Assembly: GCA_023264975.1 (NCBI GenBank)
Contig: JAHFUS010000034.1
Span: 1-42,666 of the forward strand
Source: Actinomycetes bacterium
Lineage (GTDB): Bacteria; Actinomycetota; Acidimicrobiia; Acidimicrobiales; GCA-2861595
Length of the DNA stretch: 42,666 bases
Reading direction: 5' to 3'
Numbering within the stretch: position 1 is the first letter of the stretch; each line of letters begins with the position of its first letter. The notes under the pieces were generated by a model that was not told the origin of the DNA, ran no database searches, and saw only the letters and a list, made by a program, of their open reading frames with translations. Shown one piece after another: positions 7,635 to 15,742 of this stretch. The position numbers and the translations under genes were made by a program.

Positions 7635-8612
7635 GTGACTAGTCCCAACCTCCTCGACCAGGCCCTGGTCGCCCTCGCCGCAGGCGACAGACGGACGATC
7701 CTGGAGCTCGTCCGTGACCAGCCGGGCCCCCTCGGCGCCATGGCCGAACGGCTCGGGACGTCGCACGACGCCGTGTCGCGCGACCTGTCCGTGTTCCACG
7801 ACCTCGAGTACGAGGGCGCCCTCGAACAACTGGCGTCGGGCTACGACAAGGCGCTCCTCGAGGCGGCCGGTCTGGAGGGCGGCTACCGGGTGCTCGACGT
7901 CGGATGCGGGTCGGGCTCATCCTCCCGCTCCGCTGCCAGGGCCATCGGCACCGGGTCGGTGCTGGGCGTCGACCTGTCGGCCGCCACGGTGCGACGAGCC
8001 GAGACGCTGGCCCGGGCCGAGGGCCTCTCCAACGTCGCCTTTCACCAGGGTGATGCGGCCACCGCCGCCTTCGACCCGGCCTCGTTCGACGTGGTCATCA
8101 GCCGCTTCGGGGCCATGTACTTCGGCCACCCGGCGCACGCATTCACCAACCTGGCCCAGGCCCTCCGACCCGGTGGCCGCCTCGCCCTCGCCGCCCGGCG
8201 GGACGCGGAGCGCAACAAGTGCATGACCGAGGTGGCGGGCGCCCTCGCCATGGGACGCACCCTGCCCGAGCGACCGGGCGCCTTCGGCCTGGCCCGCGAG
8301 GCCCACGTGCGCAGCATGCTCGGGGAGGCCGGCTTCGTCGACGTCATCCTCGAGGAGCGCAGCGAGCCGGTGACCTTCGGTCCCGACGCGGCCGCCGCCT
8401 ACGCCCTGGTGAGCACCCAGGGGCTGGCCAGGGGACTACTGGGCGGGCTCGACGTCGCCGCCAGGAAGACGGCCCTCGCCCGGCTAAGGGCCGTGCTGGA
8501 GGCCCACGAGACGCCGCATGGCGTCCTGTTCGGCTCCACCTGCTGGCTGGTCACCGCCCGCCGCCCTGAAACGCCGGCGTCGCCCACCGTTCAGGTCGGC
8601 GGACCGCCGTGA
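7635..8612 (+). CDS. SAM-dependent methyltransferase with N-terminal winged-helix domain
   Basis: A 325-residue protein. Residues about 5-55 form an ArsR-like helix-turn-helix (DRRTILELVRDQ, then MAERLGTSHDAVSRDL). Residues about 75-200 form a class I methyltransferase: glycine-rich motif I LDVGCGSGSSSRSAA, acidic motif II VLGVDLS, then FDVVISRFGAMYF and LRPGGRLALAA. This arrangement resembles ArsM-like or UbiE-like fusions where an ArsR head sits on a methyltransferase, but the cysteine pattern of arsenite methyltransferases is not seen. The substrate is unknown. GTG 7635 keeps the helix-turn-helix; it has no ribosome site, so a leaderless transcript or the internal ATG at 7741 is possible. 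It converges on sucD with a 29-bp gap. Confidence 0.78.
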   Translation: MTSPNLLDQALVALAAGDRRTILELVRDQPGPLGAMAERLGTSHDAVSRDLSVFHDLEYEGALEQLASGYDKALLEAAGLEGGYRVLDVGCGSGSSSRSAARAIGTGSVLGVDLSAATVRRAETLARAEGLSNVAFHQGDAATAAFDPASFDVVISRFGAMYFGHPAHAFTNLAQALRPGGRLALAARRDAERNKCMTEVAGALAMGRTLPERPGAFGLAREAHVRSMLGEAGFVDVILEERSEPVTFGPDAAAAYALVSTQGLARGLLGGLDVAARKTALARLRAVLEAHETPHGVLFGSTCWLVTARRPETPASPTVQVGGPP

Positions 8613-8641
8613 AGTTCACAGCGATCTGCCGGCCAGAACGG

Positions 8642-9526
8642 CTAGAGGCCGGCGACCACCGCGGCCATGAGGAAGCCGGCCTCGGTGGGGTTGGCCGCCA
8701 CCTGGGCGCCGGCCGCCCGCAGGGCGTCGATCTTGGCCCTGGCCGTGCCCTTCGAGCCCGACACGATGGCGCCGGCATGGCCCATGCGCCGCCCCGGCGG
8801 GGCGGTGAGGCCGGCCACGTAGGCCACCACCGGCTTCGTCATCATCGCCTTGATGTACTCCGCCGCCTCTTCCTCGGCCGAGCCGCCGATCTCGCCGATG
8901 AGCATCACCGCCGACGTCTCCGAGTCGGCCTCGAAGGCGGCCAGGCAGTCGATGAAGCTGGTGCCGGGTACAGGGTCGCCACCGATGCCGACGCAGGTGG
9001 TGACACCGATGCCCGCCTGCTGCAGCTCGTAGAGGGCCTGGTAGGTGAGGGTGCCCGACCGGCTGACGATGCCGACGGGCCCGCCGCCCAGGGCGATCTC
9101 GCCCGCCGTGATGCCGATGTTGCAGCGGTCGGGCGTGATGATGCCCGGGCAGTTGGGGCCGAGCAGCCGGGTGCCGGGGAAGTCGCGGCACAACAGGTTG
9201 TAGAGACGGGCCTCGTCCTGGGCAGGCACACCCTCGGTGATCACCACGATCAGCTCCATGCCGCCCTCGGCCGCCTCCAGCACGGCGCCGAACACGCCCG
9301 GCGCCGGGATGAAGATGCACGAGGCGGTGGCGCCCGTGGCGGCGGCGGCCTCGCCCACGGTGGCGAACACCGGGATGCCCTCGATGTCGGTGCCCGCCTT
9401 GCGGGGGTTGGTACCGGCCACGACCTGCGTGCCGTAGTCCCGATTGCGCAGGCCGTAGAAGCGACCCTGGCTGCCGGTGAGACCCTGCACCACGACCTTG
9501 GTGGTCTCGTCCACGAAGATGGCCAC
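8642..9526 (-). CDS. sucD: Succinyl-CoA ligase, alpha subunit
   Basis: SucD carries the phosphohistidine and the CoA-binding fold of the enzyme that interconverts succinyl-CoA and succinate with nucleotide phosphorylation. The 294-residue product is of normal length. It has [53 protein letters not shown], the active-site block [18 protein letters not shown] (catalytic His), and the C-terminal AANPTEAG. The GTG start at 9526 comes two bases after the sucC stop, with GGAAGGGG upstream, so it is cotranscribed and coupled with sucC. Confidence 0.95.
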   Translation of the reverse strand: MAIFVDETTKVVVQGLTGSQGRFYGLRNRDYGTQVVAGTNPRKAGTDIEGIPVFATVGEAAAATGATASCIFIPAPGVFGAVLEAAEGGMELIVVITEGVPAQDEARLYNLLCRDFPGTRLLGPNCPGIITPDRCNIGITAGEIALGGGPVGIVSRSGTLTYQALYELQQAGIGVTTCVGIGGDPVPGTSFIDCLAAFEADSETSAVMLIGEIGGSAEEEAAEYIKAMMTKPVVAYVAGLTAPPGRRMGHAGAIVSGSKGTARAKIDALRAAGAQVAANPTEAGFLMAAVVAGL

Positions 9527-9528
9527 GT

Positions 9529-10680
9529 CTACCCCTTCCCGCCGCCGGCCAGCTCCACCGCGGCACGGGCGGCGTCGAGCATGGTGGCCCGGCTCTGGAG
9601 GCGGTCGGACTCGTGCCTGGCCAGGATGGCCCGCCCCTCCGCCGCGTTGGTGCCGTCGAGGCGCACCACCAGGGGCGAGGTCAGCTCGACCCGGCCCATG
9701 GCCTCCACGATGCCCTTGGCCACCTCCTCGCCCCGGGTGATGCCTCCGAAGACGTTGACGAAGATGGCCCGCACGTTCTCGTCGGTGTTGATGACCTCGA
9801 GGGCGTTTGCCATCACCGCCGCGCTGGCGCCGCCGCCGATGTCGAGGAAGTTGGCGGGACGCCCGCCCGCCTGGTTCACCACATCCAGGGTGCTCATGGC
9901 CAGGCCGGCGCCGTTGGCGATGATGCCCACGCTGCCGTCGAGGCCGATGTACTGGAGGCCCTTCTCCCGAGCCAGCCGCTCCCGCTCGTCGAGCTCCTGG
10001 GTGCCCTCGTACTCCTTCCACTCCGGATGGCGGAAGGCGGCGTTGTCGTCGAGGGTCACCTTGGCGTCGAGGGCCAGCACCCGGCCGTCGGTGGTGAGCA
10101 CCAGCGGGTTGACCTCGGCCAGGTCGGCGTCGCCCTCCACGAAGCACCGGTACAGGGCGAGCAGCAGTTCGACGGTGCCGGCGACCGCCTCCTCGCGCAG
10201 GCCGGCGCCCGCCACCCACACCCGGCACAATGCCTCGCTGAGCCCGTCGACAGGGTCGATGGGGAGCCGGGCAATGGCGCCTGGCGTGTCGACCGCCACC
10301 TGCTCGATGTCGACCCCGCCTTCGGCCGACAGCATCCCGAGATGAAGCTTGGCCGCCCGGTCGAGGGTGAACGAGGCGTAGTACTCCTCCGCGATGTCGG
10401 TGGCGTGCTCCACCAGCACGGTGTGCACGACGTGGCCCTTGATCGACATGCCGAGGATCGCCGTGGCCGCCGCCTCGGCCTCGGCCCGGTCGGCCACCAC
10501 CCTCACGCCGCCCGCCTTGCCGCGACCGCCCACGTGGACCTGGGCCTTCACCACCACCGGGTAGCCCGCCCCGTCGGCGACATCGAGTGCCTCCTCGACC
10601 GTCGCCGCCACCCCGCCGGTCGAGACCGGGATGGCGAACCGGGCGAAGTACGACTTGCCCTGGTGCTCCAGAAGGTCCAC
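9529..10680 (-). CDS. sucC: Succinyl-CoA ligase, beta subunit
   Basis: The 383-residue ATP-grasp subunit binds nucleotide and succinate. It opens MDLLEHQGKSYFARFAIPVS and carries VVKAQVHVGGRGKAGGV, EEYYASFTLDR, EVNPLVLTTDGRVLALDAK, NGAGLAMSTLDV, FLDIGGGAS and FVNVFGGITR, all typical of SucC. The GTG start shares one base with the TAG stop of the B12 subunit gene upstream (TAGTG), so the three genes B12 subunit-sucC-sucD form one translationally coupled unit. Confidence 0.95.
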   Translation of the reverse strand: MDLLEHQGKSYFARFAIPVSTGGVAATVEEALDVADGAGYPVVVKAQVHVGGRGKAGGVRVVADRAEAEAAATAILGMSIKGHVVHTVLVEHATDIAEEYYASFTLDRAAKLHLGMLSAEGGVDIEQVAVDTPGAIARLPIDPVDGLSEALCRVWVAGAGLREEAVAGTVELLLALYRCFVEGDADLAEVNPLVLTTDGRVLALDAKVTLDDNAAFRHPEWKEYEGTQELDERERLAREKGLQYIGLDGSVGIIANGAGLAMSTLDVVNQAGGRPANFLDIGGGASAAVMANALEVINTDENVRAIFVNVFGGITRGEEVAKGIVEAMGRVELTSPLVVRLDGTNAAEGRAILARHESDRLQSRATMLDAARAAVELAGGGKG

Positions 10681-11093
10681 TACGTCGCTGCCTCCTCACG
10701 GGCGTCGAGGGCGCCGGCCAACCACTCCGCGATGCGCTGCAGCGGAGCGCCGGGCGTGAACACCTCGGCCACGCCGGCCTGCTTCAGCACTGGGATGTCA
10801 GCGTCGGGGATGATGCCGCCGCACACCACCAACACGTCGCTCCTGCCCTGCTCGGCCAGCAGCTTCATGATGCGGGGCACCAGCGTCATGTGGGCGCCGG
10901 ACAGGAGGGACAGGCCCACCGCGTCGGCGTCCTCCTGGACCACCGCGACGACCACCTGCTCCGGCGTCTGGTGGAGCCCGGTGTAGATCACCTCGAAGCC
11001 GGCGTCACGCAGGGCCCGGGCGATCACCTTGGCGCCCCTGTCGTGGCCGTCGAGGCCAGGCTTGGCCACCACGACTCGGTACGGGCGCTGCAC
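10680..11093 (-). CDS. Methylmalonyl-CoA mutase B12-binding subunit (C-terminal domain protein)
   Basis: A 137-residue stand-alone cobalamin-binding domain. It shows the DxHxxG signature as GLDGHDRG with base-on ligand His17, then [20 protein letters not shown], the SLLSGAHM segment and [10 protein letters not shown], matching the small subunit of two-part methylmalonyl-CoA mutases. The catalytic large subunit is not in the window. The mutase makes succinyl-CoA, which the next two genes convert to succinate, so the operon is a propionyl-CoA exit route into the TCA cycle. The GTG start is two bases from the opposite gene's GTG, so the mRNA is either leaderless or starts inside the neighbour. 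Confidence 0.9.
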   Translation of the reverse strand: MQRPYRVVVAKPGLDGHDRGAKVIARALRDAGFEVIYTGLHQTPEQVVVAVVQEDADAVGLSLLSGAHMTLVPRIMKLLAEQGRSDVLVVCGGIIPDADIPVLKQAGVAEVFTPGAPLQRIAEWLAGALDAREEAAT

Positions 11094-11098
11094 GCGTG
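11091..11098. promoter_or_regulatory. Shared palindrome carrying two divergent GTG starts
   Basis: CACGCGTG is an 8-bp palindrome in which each strand's GTG is the start codon of the gene reading away from it. There is no room for a leader on either side if both starts are right, which suggests leaderless mRNAs with promoters inside the opposite coding region. Confidence 0.5.
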
Positions 11099-11620
11099 AA
11101 TACTACGCAGGTGCCCCCTGCTACCCGCCCCGCCGCCCGGCGCAGCCCCACCCGGCTCGTGGTCGTCGCCGTCGGCGGCATCGGCCTGTCGGCCCTGCTG
11201 GTGTGGTCGGTGGTGAAGTTCGCCTCCCAGAACCCGGAGAAGGCCAACCTCGGCGATCCGGTGTTCAACGTGGGCGGCGCCGAGCGGCTGTCGAAGGAGA
11301 TCGACGACCGTGGCCCGTTCCTGTTCCAGGATCCCTTGTCGCTCGGGCGGGGCCGCAACCTCTACGTCCAGCACCTGGGCGACGACCCGGGCACCGGCTG
11401 GTCCGCCATCGAAGCCCGCCTCCCCGACGACGAGGCGTGCGCCGTCACCTTCGACCGCGACCGGGAGGAGTTCGTCGACTGCCGGGGCGATGCCCACCCT
11501 CCCGACGGGGAGGGCCTAGTCACCTATCCCGGCGTGGTGAAGGGGGGCCGGGTGCGGGTCGACCTGCGAACCGGATCGAACAACGGGACCACCTCGACCA
11601 GCGGGGCGGCGAACTCCTAG
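11096..11620 (+). CDS. Membrane-anchored protein of unknown function
   Basis: The 174-residue product has a basic N-terminus ([11 protein letters not shown]), one hydrophobic segment at about residues 21-41 ([20 protein letters not shown]), and an extracytoplasmic domain of about 130 residues. The order of motifs [53 protein letters not shown] and [15 protein letters not shown] resembles the beta-rich Rieske-like fold, but the CxH...CxxH cluster ligands are missing. The first codon lies in an 8-bp palindrome with the divergent gene, and its TAG stop shares CTAG with the convergent PadR gene. Function unknown. Confidence 0.7.
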   Translation: MNTTQVPPATRPAARRSPTRLVVVAVGGIGLSALLVWSVVKFASQNPEKANLGDPVFNVGGAERLSKEIDDRGPFLFQDPLSLGRGRNLYVQHLGDDPGTGWSAIEARLPDDEACAVTFDRDREEFVDCRGDAHPPDGEGLVTYPGVVKGGRVRVDLRTGSNNGTTSTSGAANS

Positions 11621-12174
11621 CCCGCTTCAGTGGCGCGGATGGACACGCCGCCGGTGGTGCGCACGTCGGTGTCGAGCACATGGGGCTGGCCGAAGGCCCG
11701 CTCGAGCTTGCGGCGGGCCGACGTCTCGTCGATCGCCTGCACGGACAGCTGCGCCTCGACGGTGAACTCGAAGACATGCTTGTTGTTCGACAGCACCCGC
11801 AGGCGACTCAGGATGTAGCGGGCCAGGCGGTCGTCGACCGACTTGGCCTGCCGGCGCAGGGTGGCGGCCGAGATCTCAAGGGCGTGGCGACCGGACGGCG
11901 ACAGCTCGTAGACGCGGCGGGCCGGGCCCACGCCGGTGGTCTCCCAGGTGGGCTGCACGAACCCGGCACCCTCCAGCCATCGCAGGGCGCGGTAGACCCG
12001 GCCGGGGTTGCTGCGCTCGAACCCGAGGGGCTCGAGGCGGGTGAGCAGGTCGTAGCCGTGCCCGGCCCGCTCTTCGAGCAGCAGGAGCAGGCAGGCCCGG
12101 AGGATCTTCCGGGGTGACGAGAGCTCGTCCTCGAATCGCCGGATCGCTGTGTCGTCCTGCATCAGCTGCACCAT
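11617..12174 (-). CDS. PadR-family transcriptional regulator
   Basis: A 185-residue regulator with a PadR winged helix: ILRACLLLLLEERAGHGYDLLTRL, then NPGRVYRALRWLEGAGFVQ and GPARRVYELSPSGRHALEI. The usual PadR helical tail is replaced or extended by a region with SNNKHVFEFTVEAQLSVQAID that looks like a small alpha/beta domain. ATG 12174 follows AGAGG at eight bases. The stop shares the CTAG tetranucleotide with the convergent anchored protein. PadR proteins often repress their own gene and an adjacent membrane or efflux gene; the target here is not evident. Confidence 0.85.
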   Translation of the reverse strand: MVQLMQDDTAIRRFEDELSSPRKILRACLLLLLEERAGHGYDLLTRLEPLGFERSNPGRVYRALRWLEGAGFVQPTWETTGVGPARRVYELSPSGRHALEISAATLRRQAKSVDDRLARYILSRLRVLSNNKHVFEFTVEAQLSVQAIDETSARRKLERAFGQPHVLDTDVRTTGGVSIRATEAG

Positions 12175-12248
12175 CCAGGGGCCTCTTCTCGAATGCCCGA
12201 CGGTCGTCGGGGATGGTCGACGCAAGCGCTGGTCGCACTCACACTGTA

Positions 12249-12274
12249 GTCCTACTGACTCTAGGTGTGCACAC
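12249..12274. promoter_or_regulatory. Inverted repeats upstream of the PadR gene
   Basis: AGTC-CTACT-GACT and the palindrome GTGTGCACAC lie next to each other about 80-100 bp upstream of the PadR start and beyond the end of pcrA. PadR operators are short dyads, so this is a reasonable autoregulatory site, but no -10/-35 pair is convincing. Confidence 0.3.
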
Positions 12275-12342
12275 GTTACGAGGTGTCCCTAAGGGCCAGG
12301 TCAAGTGCAGGTCGCACGTTCCCGATTTGTCCGAAGGGCCGC

Positions 12343-14568
12343 TCAGGCTCGCTTGAGCGGGGTCATGGAGAGGAGGAGGCGCTTCTCGCCCAGGCCGGGG
12401 AACCGAACGACGGCCTCGGCCTTGTCCCCCGAGCCCATGATCTCGAGCACGACGCCCTCGCCCCACTTCCCGTGCACCACGTCCTCGCCCACCCGCAGCC
12501 CGAGGTCCTCGGCGCCCGTGGTCTTCACCGGCGAGGCCACGCGGCCACGCAAAGCCGCCTCCACGACGTCGCGGCGGTGGTCGCGCGAGTTCGTCCCGCC
12601 GCCGAGGCGCGGGCCGGCGCCGCCGGAGGAGGCGTACGCCGACGGCCGGGGCCGGCCCCCGCCCGCCAGCTTGGTGAGCTCCTCGGGGATCTCGGCCAGG
12701 AACCTGCTGGGCGGGTTGTACTGGGTGGACCCCCACAGAGTGCGGCACCAGGCGTGCGACAGGTAGAGCCGCTGGCGCGCACGGGTGATGCCCACGTAGG
12801 CGAGGCGGCGCTCCTCCTCGAGCTCGGAGGGCTCGCCCAGCGAGCGCAGGTGGGGGAAGACGCCCTCCTCCAGACCGATCACGAACACGGCCGGGAACTC
12901 CAGGCCCTTGGCCGTATGGAGGGTCATCAGCACGGCCTTGCTCTCGTCGCCGTCGATGTCCTCGGCATCGGAGACCAGGCTCGCCGCCTCGAGGAAGTCG
13001 TCGAGGGAGTCGTGCTCGTCGGCCACGCCCAGCAGCTCGGCGATGTTCTCCAGCCGGCCGGCTGCCTCGACGGTGCCCTCGGTCTCCAGATCGTGGCCGT
13101 AGCCGGTGCGGTCGAGCACATCGGACAGCAGCCTGGCCGGTGACGCGCCCTCCTCCAGCGAGCCCCGCAGCTGCCCCAGCAGGTCGCGCAGTTCCAGGAC
13201 GCCCCCGAGGGCCCGCCCGGTGACGCCGCTGCGCTCGACTGCCTCCAGCGCCGCCGCGAAGGTGGTGTCGTTGGCCGCCGCCCACCCGTCGAGCCGGGCG
13301 ACGCTGGTGTCCCCCACCCCCCGCTTGGGGACGTTGACGATGCGCTTGAGCGACACCTCGTCGCTCGGGTTGGCCACCGCCCGCAGGTAGGCGAGCAGGT
13401 CCTTCACCTCGCGGCGGTCGAAGAACCGGGTGCCCCCCACCACCTTGTAAGGGATGTTCCGCTTCACCAACTGTTCCTCGAGCACCCGGCTCTGGGCGTT
13501 GGTGCGGTAGAAGACCGCCATCTCGGCCCACGTGGTGTCGGCGAGGTCGTGGAGACGCAGCATCTCCCCCGCCACCCACGCCGCCTCGTCGTGCTCGTCC
13601 TCGGCGTGGTAGCGGCTGATGACCTCGCCGCCCACCTGCTCGGTCCACAGCGCCTTCGGCTTGCGCATGGCGTTGTTGGCGATGACGGCGTTGGCGGCGT
13701 CGAGGATCGTCTGGGTGGAGCGGTAGTTCTGTTCCAGCACGACGATGGTGGCGTCGGGGTAGGCCTCCTCGAACTCGAGGATGTTGCGGATGTCGGCGCC
13801 GCGAAATCGGTACACGCTCTGGTCGCTGTCCCCCACGACGCAGACGTTGCGGTGGCGCCGGCCGAGCAGGAGGATGAGCTCGTTCTGAGCCCGGTTGGTG
13901 TCCTGGTACTCGTCCACGAGGATGTGGGTGAAGCGGTCTTGGTAGTGGGCCAGCACGTCGGGCGCGGTGCGCAGCAGCTCGACGGTGACGGTGAGCAGGT
14001 CGTCGAAGTCCATGGCGCTGGCCGCCCGAAGGCGCTTCTGGTACTCGGTGTAGACGTCGGCGATGCGCCTCTCGTAGACGGTCCGGGCCCGGGCCGCGTA
14101 GGCGGCGGCGTCGACCAGCTCGTTCTTGGCTGCGCTGATGGCGCCGTGGACGGCCCGGGGGGTGAACTTCTTGGCGTCGATGTCGAGGTCGCGCAGGACG
14201 TAGCCGGTGAGGCGGTTGGCGTCGGCCTCGTCGTAGATCGTGAACGACGACCGGTAGCCCAGGCGCCCCCCGTCGCGCCGCAGTATCCGCACGCAGGCGG
14301 CGTGGAAGGTCGACACCCACATGCGCTGGGCAACCGGCCCCACCAGTGCGCCGACCCGGCCCTTCATCTCGTCGGCCGCCTTGTTGGTGAAGGTGATGGC
14401 CAGTATGGAGAAGGGCGAGACCCCCCGCTCGCGGATCAGATAGGCGATGCGGTGGGTGAGGACCCGGGTCTTGCCCGACCCGGCGCCGGCCACGATCAGC
14501 AGCGGCCCCTCGTCGTGCAGCACCGCTTCCCGCTGGACGGGGTTGAGGCCGTCGAGCAGCGATTCCAC
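12343..14568 (-). CDS. pcrA: UvrD/PcrA-type ATP-dependent DNA helicase
   Basis: A superfamily 1A 3'-5' helicase of repair and rolling-circle replication, 741 residues. It has the Q motif LNPVQREAV, Walker A AGAGSGKTRVL, motif Ia ITFTNKAADEM, motif II ILVDEYQDTN, motif III VVGDSDQSVYRFRGA, motif IV LEQNYRST, motif V LMTLHTAKGLEFPAVFV and motif VI LAYVGITRARQRLYL. The C-terminal GEDVVHGKWGEGVVLEI is the Tudor-like PcrA tail that contacts RNA polymerase. GTG 14568 fits the family start; the frame is open to an ATG at 14667, which would add 33 Arg-rich residues. It is divergent from pstS. Confidence 0.93.
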   Translation of the reverse strand: MESLLDGLNPVQREAVLHDEGPLLIVAGAGSGKTRVLTHRIAYLIRERGVSPFSILAITFTNKAADEMKGRVGALVGPVAQRMWVSTFHAACVRILRRDGGRLGYRSSFTIYDEADANRLTGYVLRDLDIDAKKFTPRAVHGAISAAKNELVDAAAYAARARTVYERRIADVYTEYQKRLRAASAMDFDDLLTVTVELLRTAPDVLAHYQDRFTHILVDEYQDTNRAQNELILLLGRRHRNVCVVGDSDQSVYRFRGADIRNILEFEEAYPDATIVVLEQNYRSTQTILDAANAVIANNAMRKPKALWTEQVGGEVISRYHAEDEHDEAAWVAGEMLRLHDLADTTWAEMAVFYRTNAQSRVLEEQLVKRNIPYKVVGGTRFFDRREVKDLLAYLRAVANPSDEVSLKRIVNVPKRGVGDTSVARLDGWAAANDTTFAAALEAVERSGVTGRALGGVLELRDLLGQLRGSLEEGASPARLLSDVLDRTGYGHDLETEGTVEAAGRLENIAELLGVADEHDSLDDFLEAASLVSDAEDIDGDESKAVLMTLHTAKGLEFPAVFVIGLEEGVFPHLRSLGEPSELEEERRLAYVGITRARQRLYLSHAWCRTLWGSTQYNPPSRFLAEIPEELTKLAGGGRPRPSAYASSGGAGPRLGGGTNSRDHRRDVVEAALRGRVASPVKTTGAEDLGLRVGEDVVHGKWGEGVVLEIMGSGDKAEAVVRFPGLGEKRLLLSMTPLKRA

Positions 14569-14726
14569 CCGTCGCAGGCTACCGGTGACCGGTGACCCGC
14601 ACGGCCGCCTCCGCCGGGCCCGGGTCGCCGACTTCAGCGCCGCCCTGTGCAGCCTGCAGGACGGCACGGCCCCGCCGGCCCGGCGGGTTGACCGCAGGGG
14701 CCGGCTTCTGAAAGAGTCCCGCCGGT

Positions 14727-14742
14727 ATCAACCCATATTGAT
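14727..14742. promoter_or_regulatory. ATCAA-N6-TTGAT dyad upstream of pstS
   Basis: A perfect 5-bp inverted repeat with 6-base centre, 28 bp before the pstS start, in a locally AT-rich patch that includes CATATT as a possible -10. It is not a recognisable PHO box; it may be the operator of another regulator or the promoter core. Confidence 0.3.
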
Positions 14743-14769
14743 CGTTCCCCGGGAAGAAAGAGGTCGACG

Positions 14770-15675
14770 GTGTCCAGAACAGCGCACGCCCGGTGGACGG
14801 GCCTGGTGGCGGTGGCGGCCATCGTCGCCGGCGCCTGCGGGAACGGGGGGCCCACCTCCGACGCCGGCGGGGCAGCGGGCGGCACGGGCTCGGGCACGCT
14901 GCGGGTGAGCGGCTCCACCACCGTGAACCCCGTGGCCGCCGACGCGGCCGAGGTTCTGCGGGCCAAGGGGATGAGGATCACGGTCGACAGCCAGGGCGGC
15001 TCAGCAGGCGGCCTCGCCCAGCTGGGCGCCGGCCAGGTCGAGATCGCCATGAGCTCGAAGGAGGTGTCCGACGCCGACAAGGCCCGGTTCCCCGACGTCG
15101 ACTTCGTGAGCACCGAGATCGGCCAGGACGCAGTCGGCGTGATCCTGCGCAGGGAGGTCGCCGACGGCGGCGTCACCGTCCTCGACAAGGCCCAGCTCCA
15201 GGCCCTCTTCGAGGGGCGGGTGGCGAACTGGAAGGAGCTCGGCGGGCCCGACCTGGCCGTCTTCGTCTACGACAAGGAGCCGGGCAGGGGCACCCGGGAG
15301 GTGCTGGACAAGTACCTCTACGGCAAGGACGTCAAGGCGCCGCCGCCGCCGCAGTCCGACAACTACGCCATCGTGGGCGGCAACGAGGAGACGCGGGCCA
15401 AGCTCGAGTCCACGCCTGGCTCTGTGGGGCCACTGTCGACGTCGTTCATCTCCGGCCACCCCAAGCTGGCCGCCCTGGAGGTTGACGGCGTGGCCCCCAC
15501 GCCAGCCACCGTGAAGGACGGCTCGTACCCCATGTCACGCCCGTTGTTCCTGGTGACCGACGGGCCGCCCGCCGGCGCGGCCGAGAAGTTCATCGACTAC
15601 GTCCTGTCGGCCGAGGGGCAGAAGCTGGTCAACAGGCACGGCTACCTCAACCGCGCCGACCTCGGGCTGGCGTGA
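14770..15675 (+). CDS. pstS: Phosphate-binding lipoprotein of the Pst ABC transporter
   Basis: A 301-residue periplasmic-type binding protein. The signal peptide ends in the lipobox VAGAC (Cys23), followed by a Gly/Ser linker. The mature part starts LRVSGSTTVNPVAADAAE, the PstS phosphate-binding opening, then QGGSAGGL, IAMSSKEV, VFVYDKEPGRGTREV and GSVGPLSTSFI, and ends in the FIDYVLSAEGQKLV tail. The GTG start has GAAAGAGG six bases upstream. It heads the pstS-pstCA-pstB operon; the next gene begins about 70 bp later. No phoU or two-component genes are in the window. Confidence 0.92.
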   Translation: MSRTAHARWTGLVAVAAIVAGACGNGGPTSDAGGAAGGTGSGTLRVSGSTTVNPVAADAAEVLRAKGMRITVDSQGGSAGGLAQLGAGQVEIAMSSKEVSDADKARFPDVDFVSTEIGQDAVGVILRREVADGGVTVLDKAQLQALFEGRVANWKELGGPDLAVFVYDKEPGRGTREVLDKYLYGKDVKAPPPPQSDNYAIVGGNEETRAKLESTPGSVGPLSTSFISGHPKLAALEVDGVAPTPATVKDGSYPMSRPLFLVTDGPPAGAAEKFIDYVLSAEGQKLVNRHGYLNRADLGLA

Positions 15676-15742
15676 GCTGAGCGCCAACGTCGCCACCGTC
15701 GTCGGCGGCAACCGCCGGCGCCCGCCCGCCCGGCTGCGCTGG

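Noticed and set aside
12239-14320. Long alternative frame within pcrA
   Set aside because: Arg/Gly/Pro-rich translation typical of a shifted frame; pcrA motifs are intact in the other frame.
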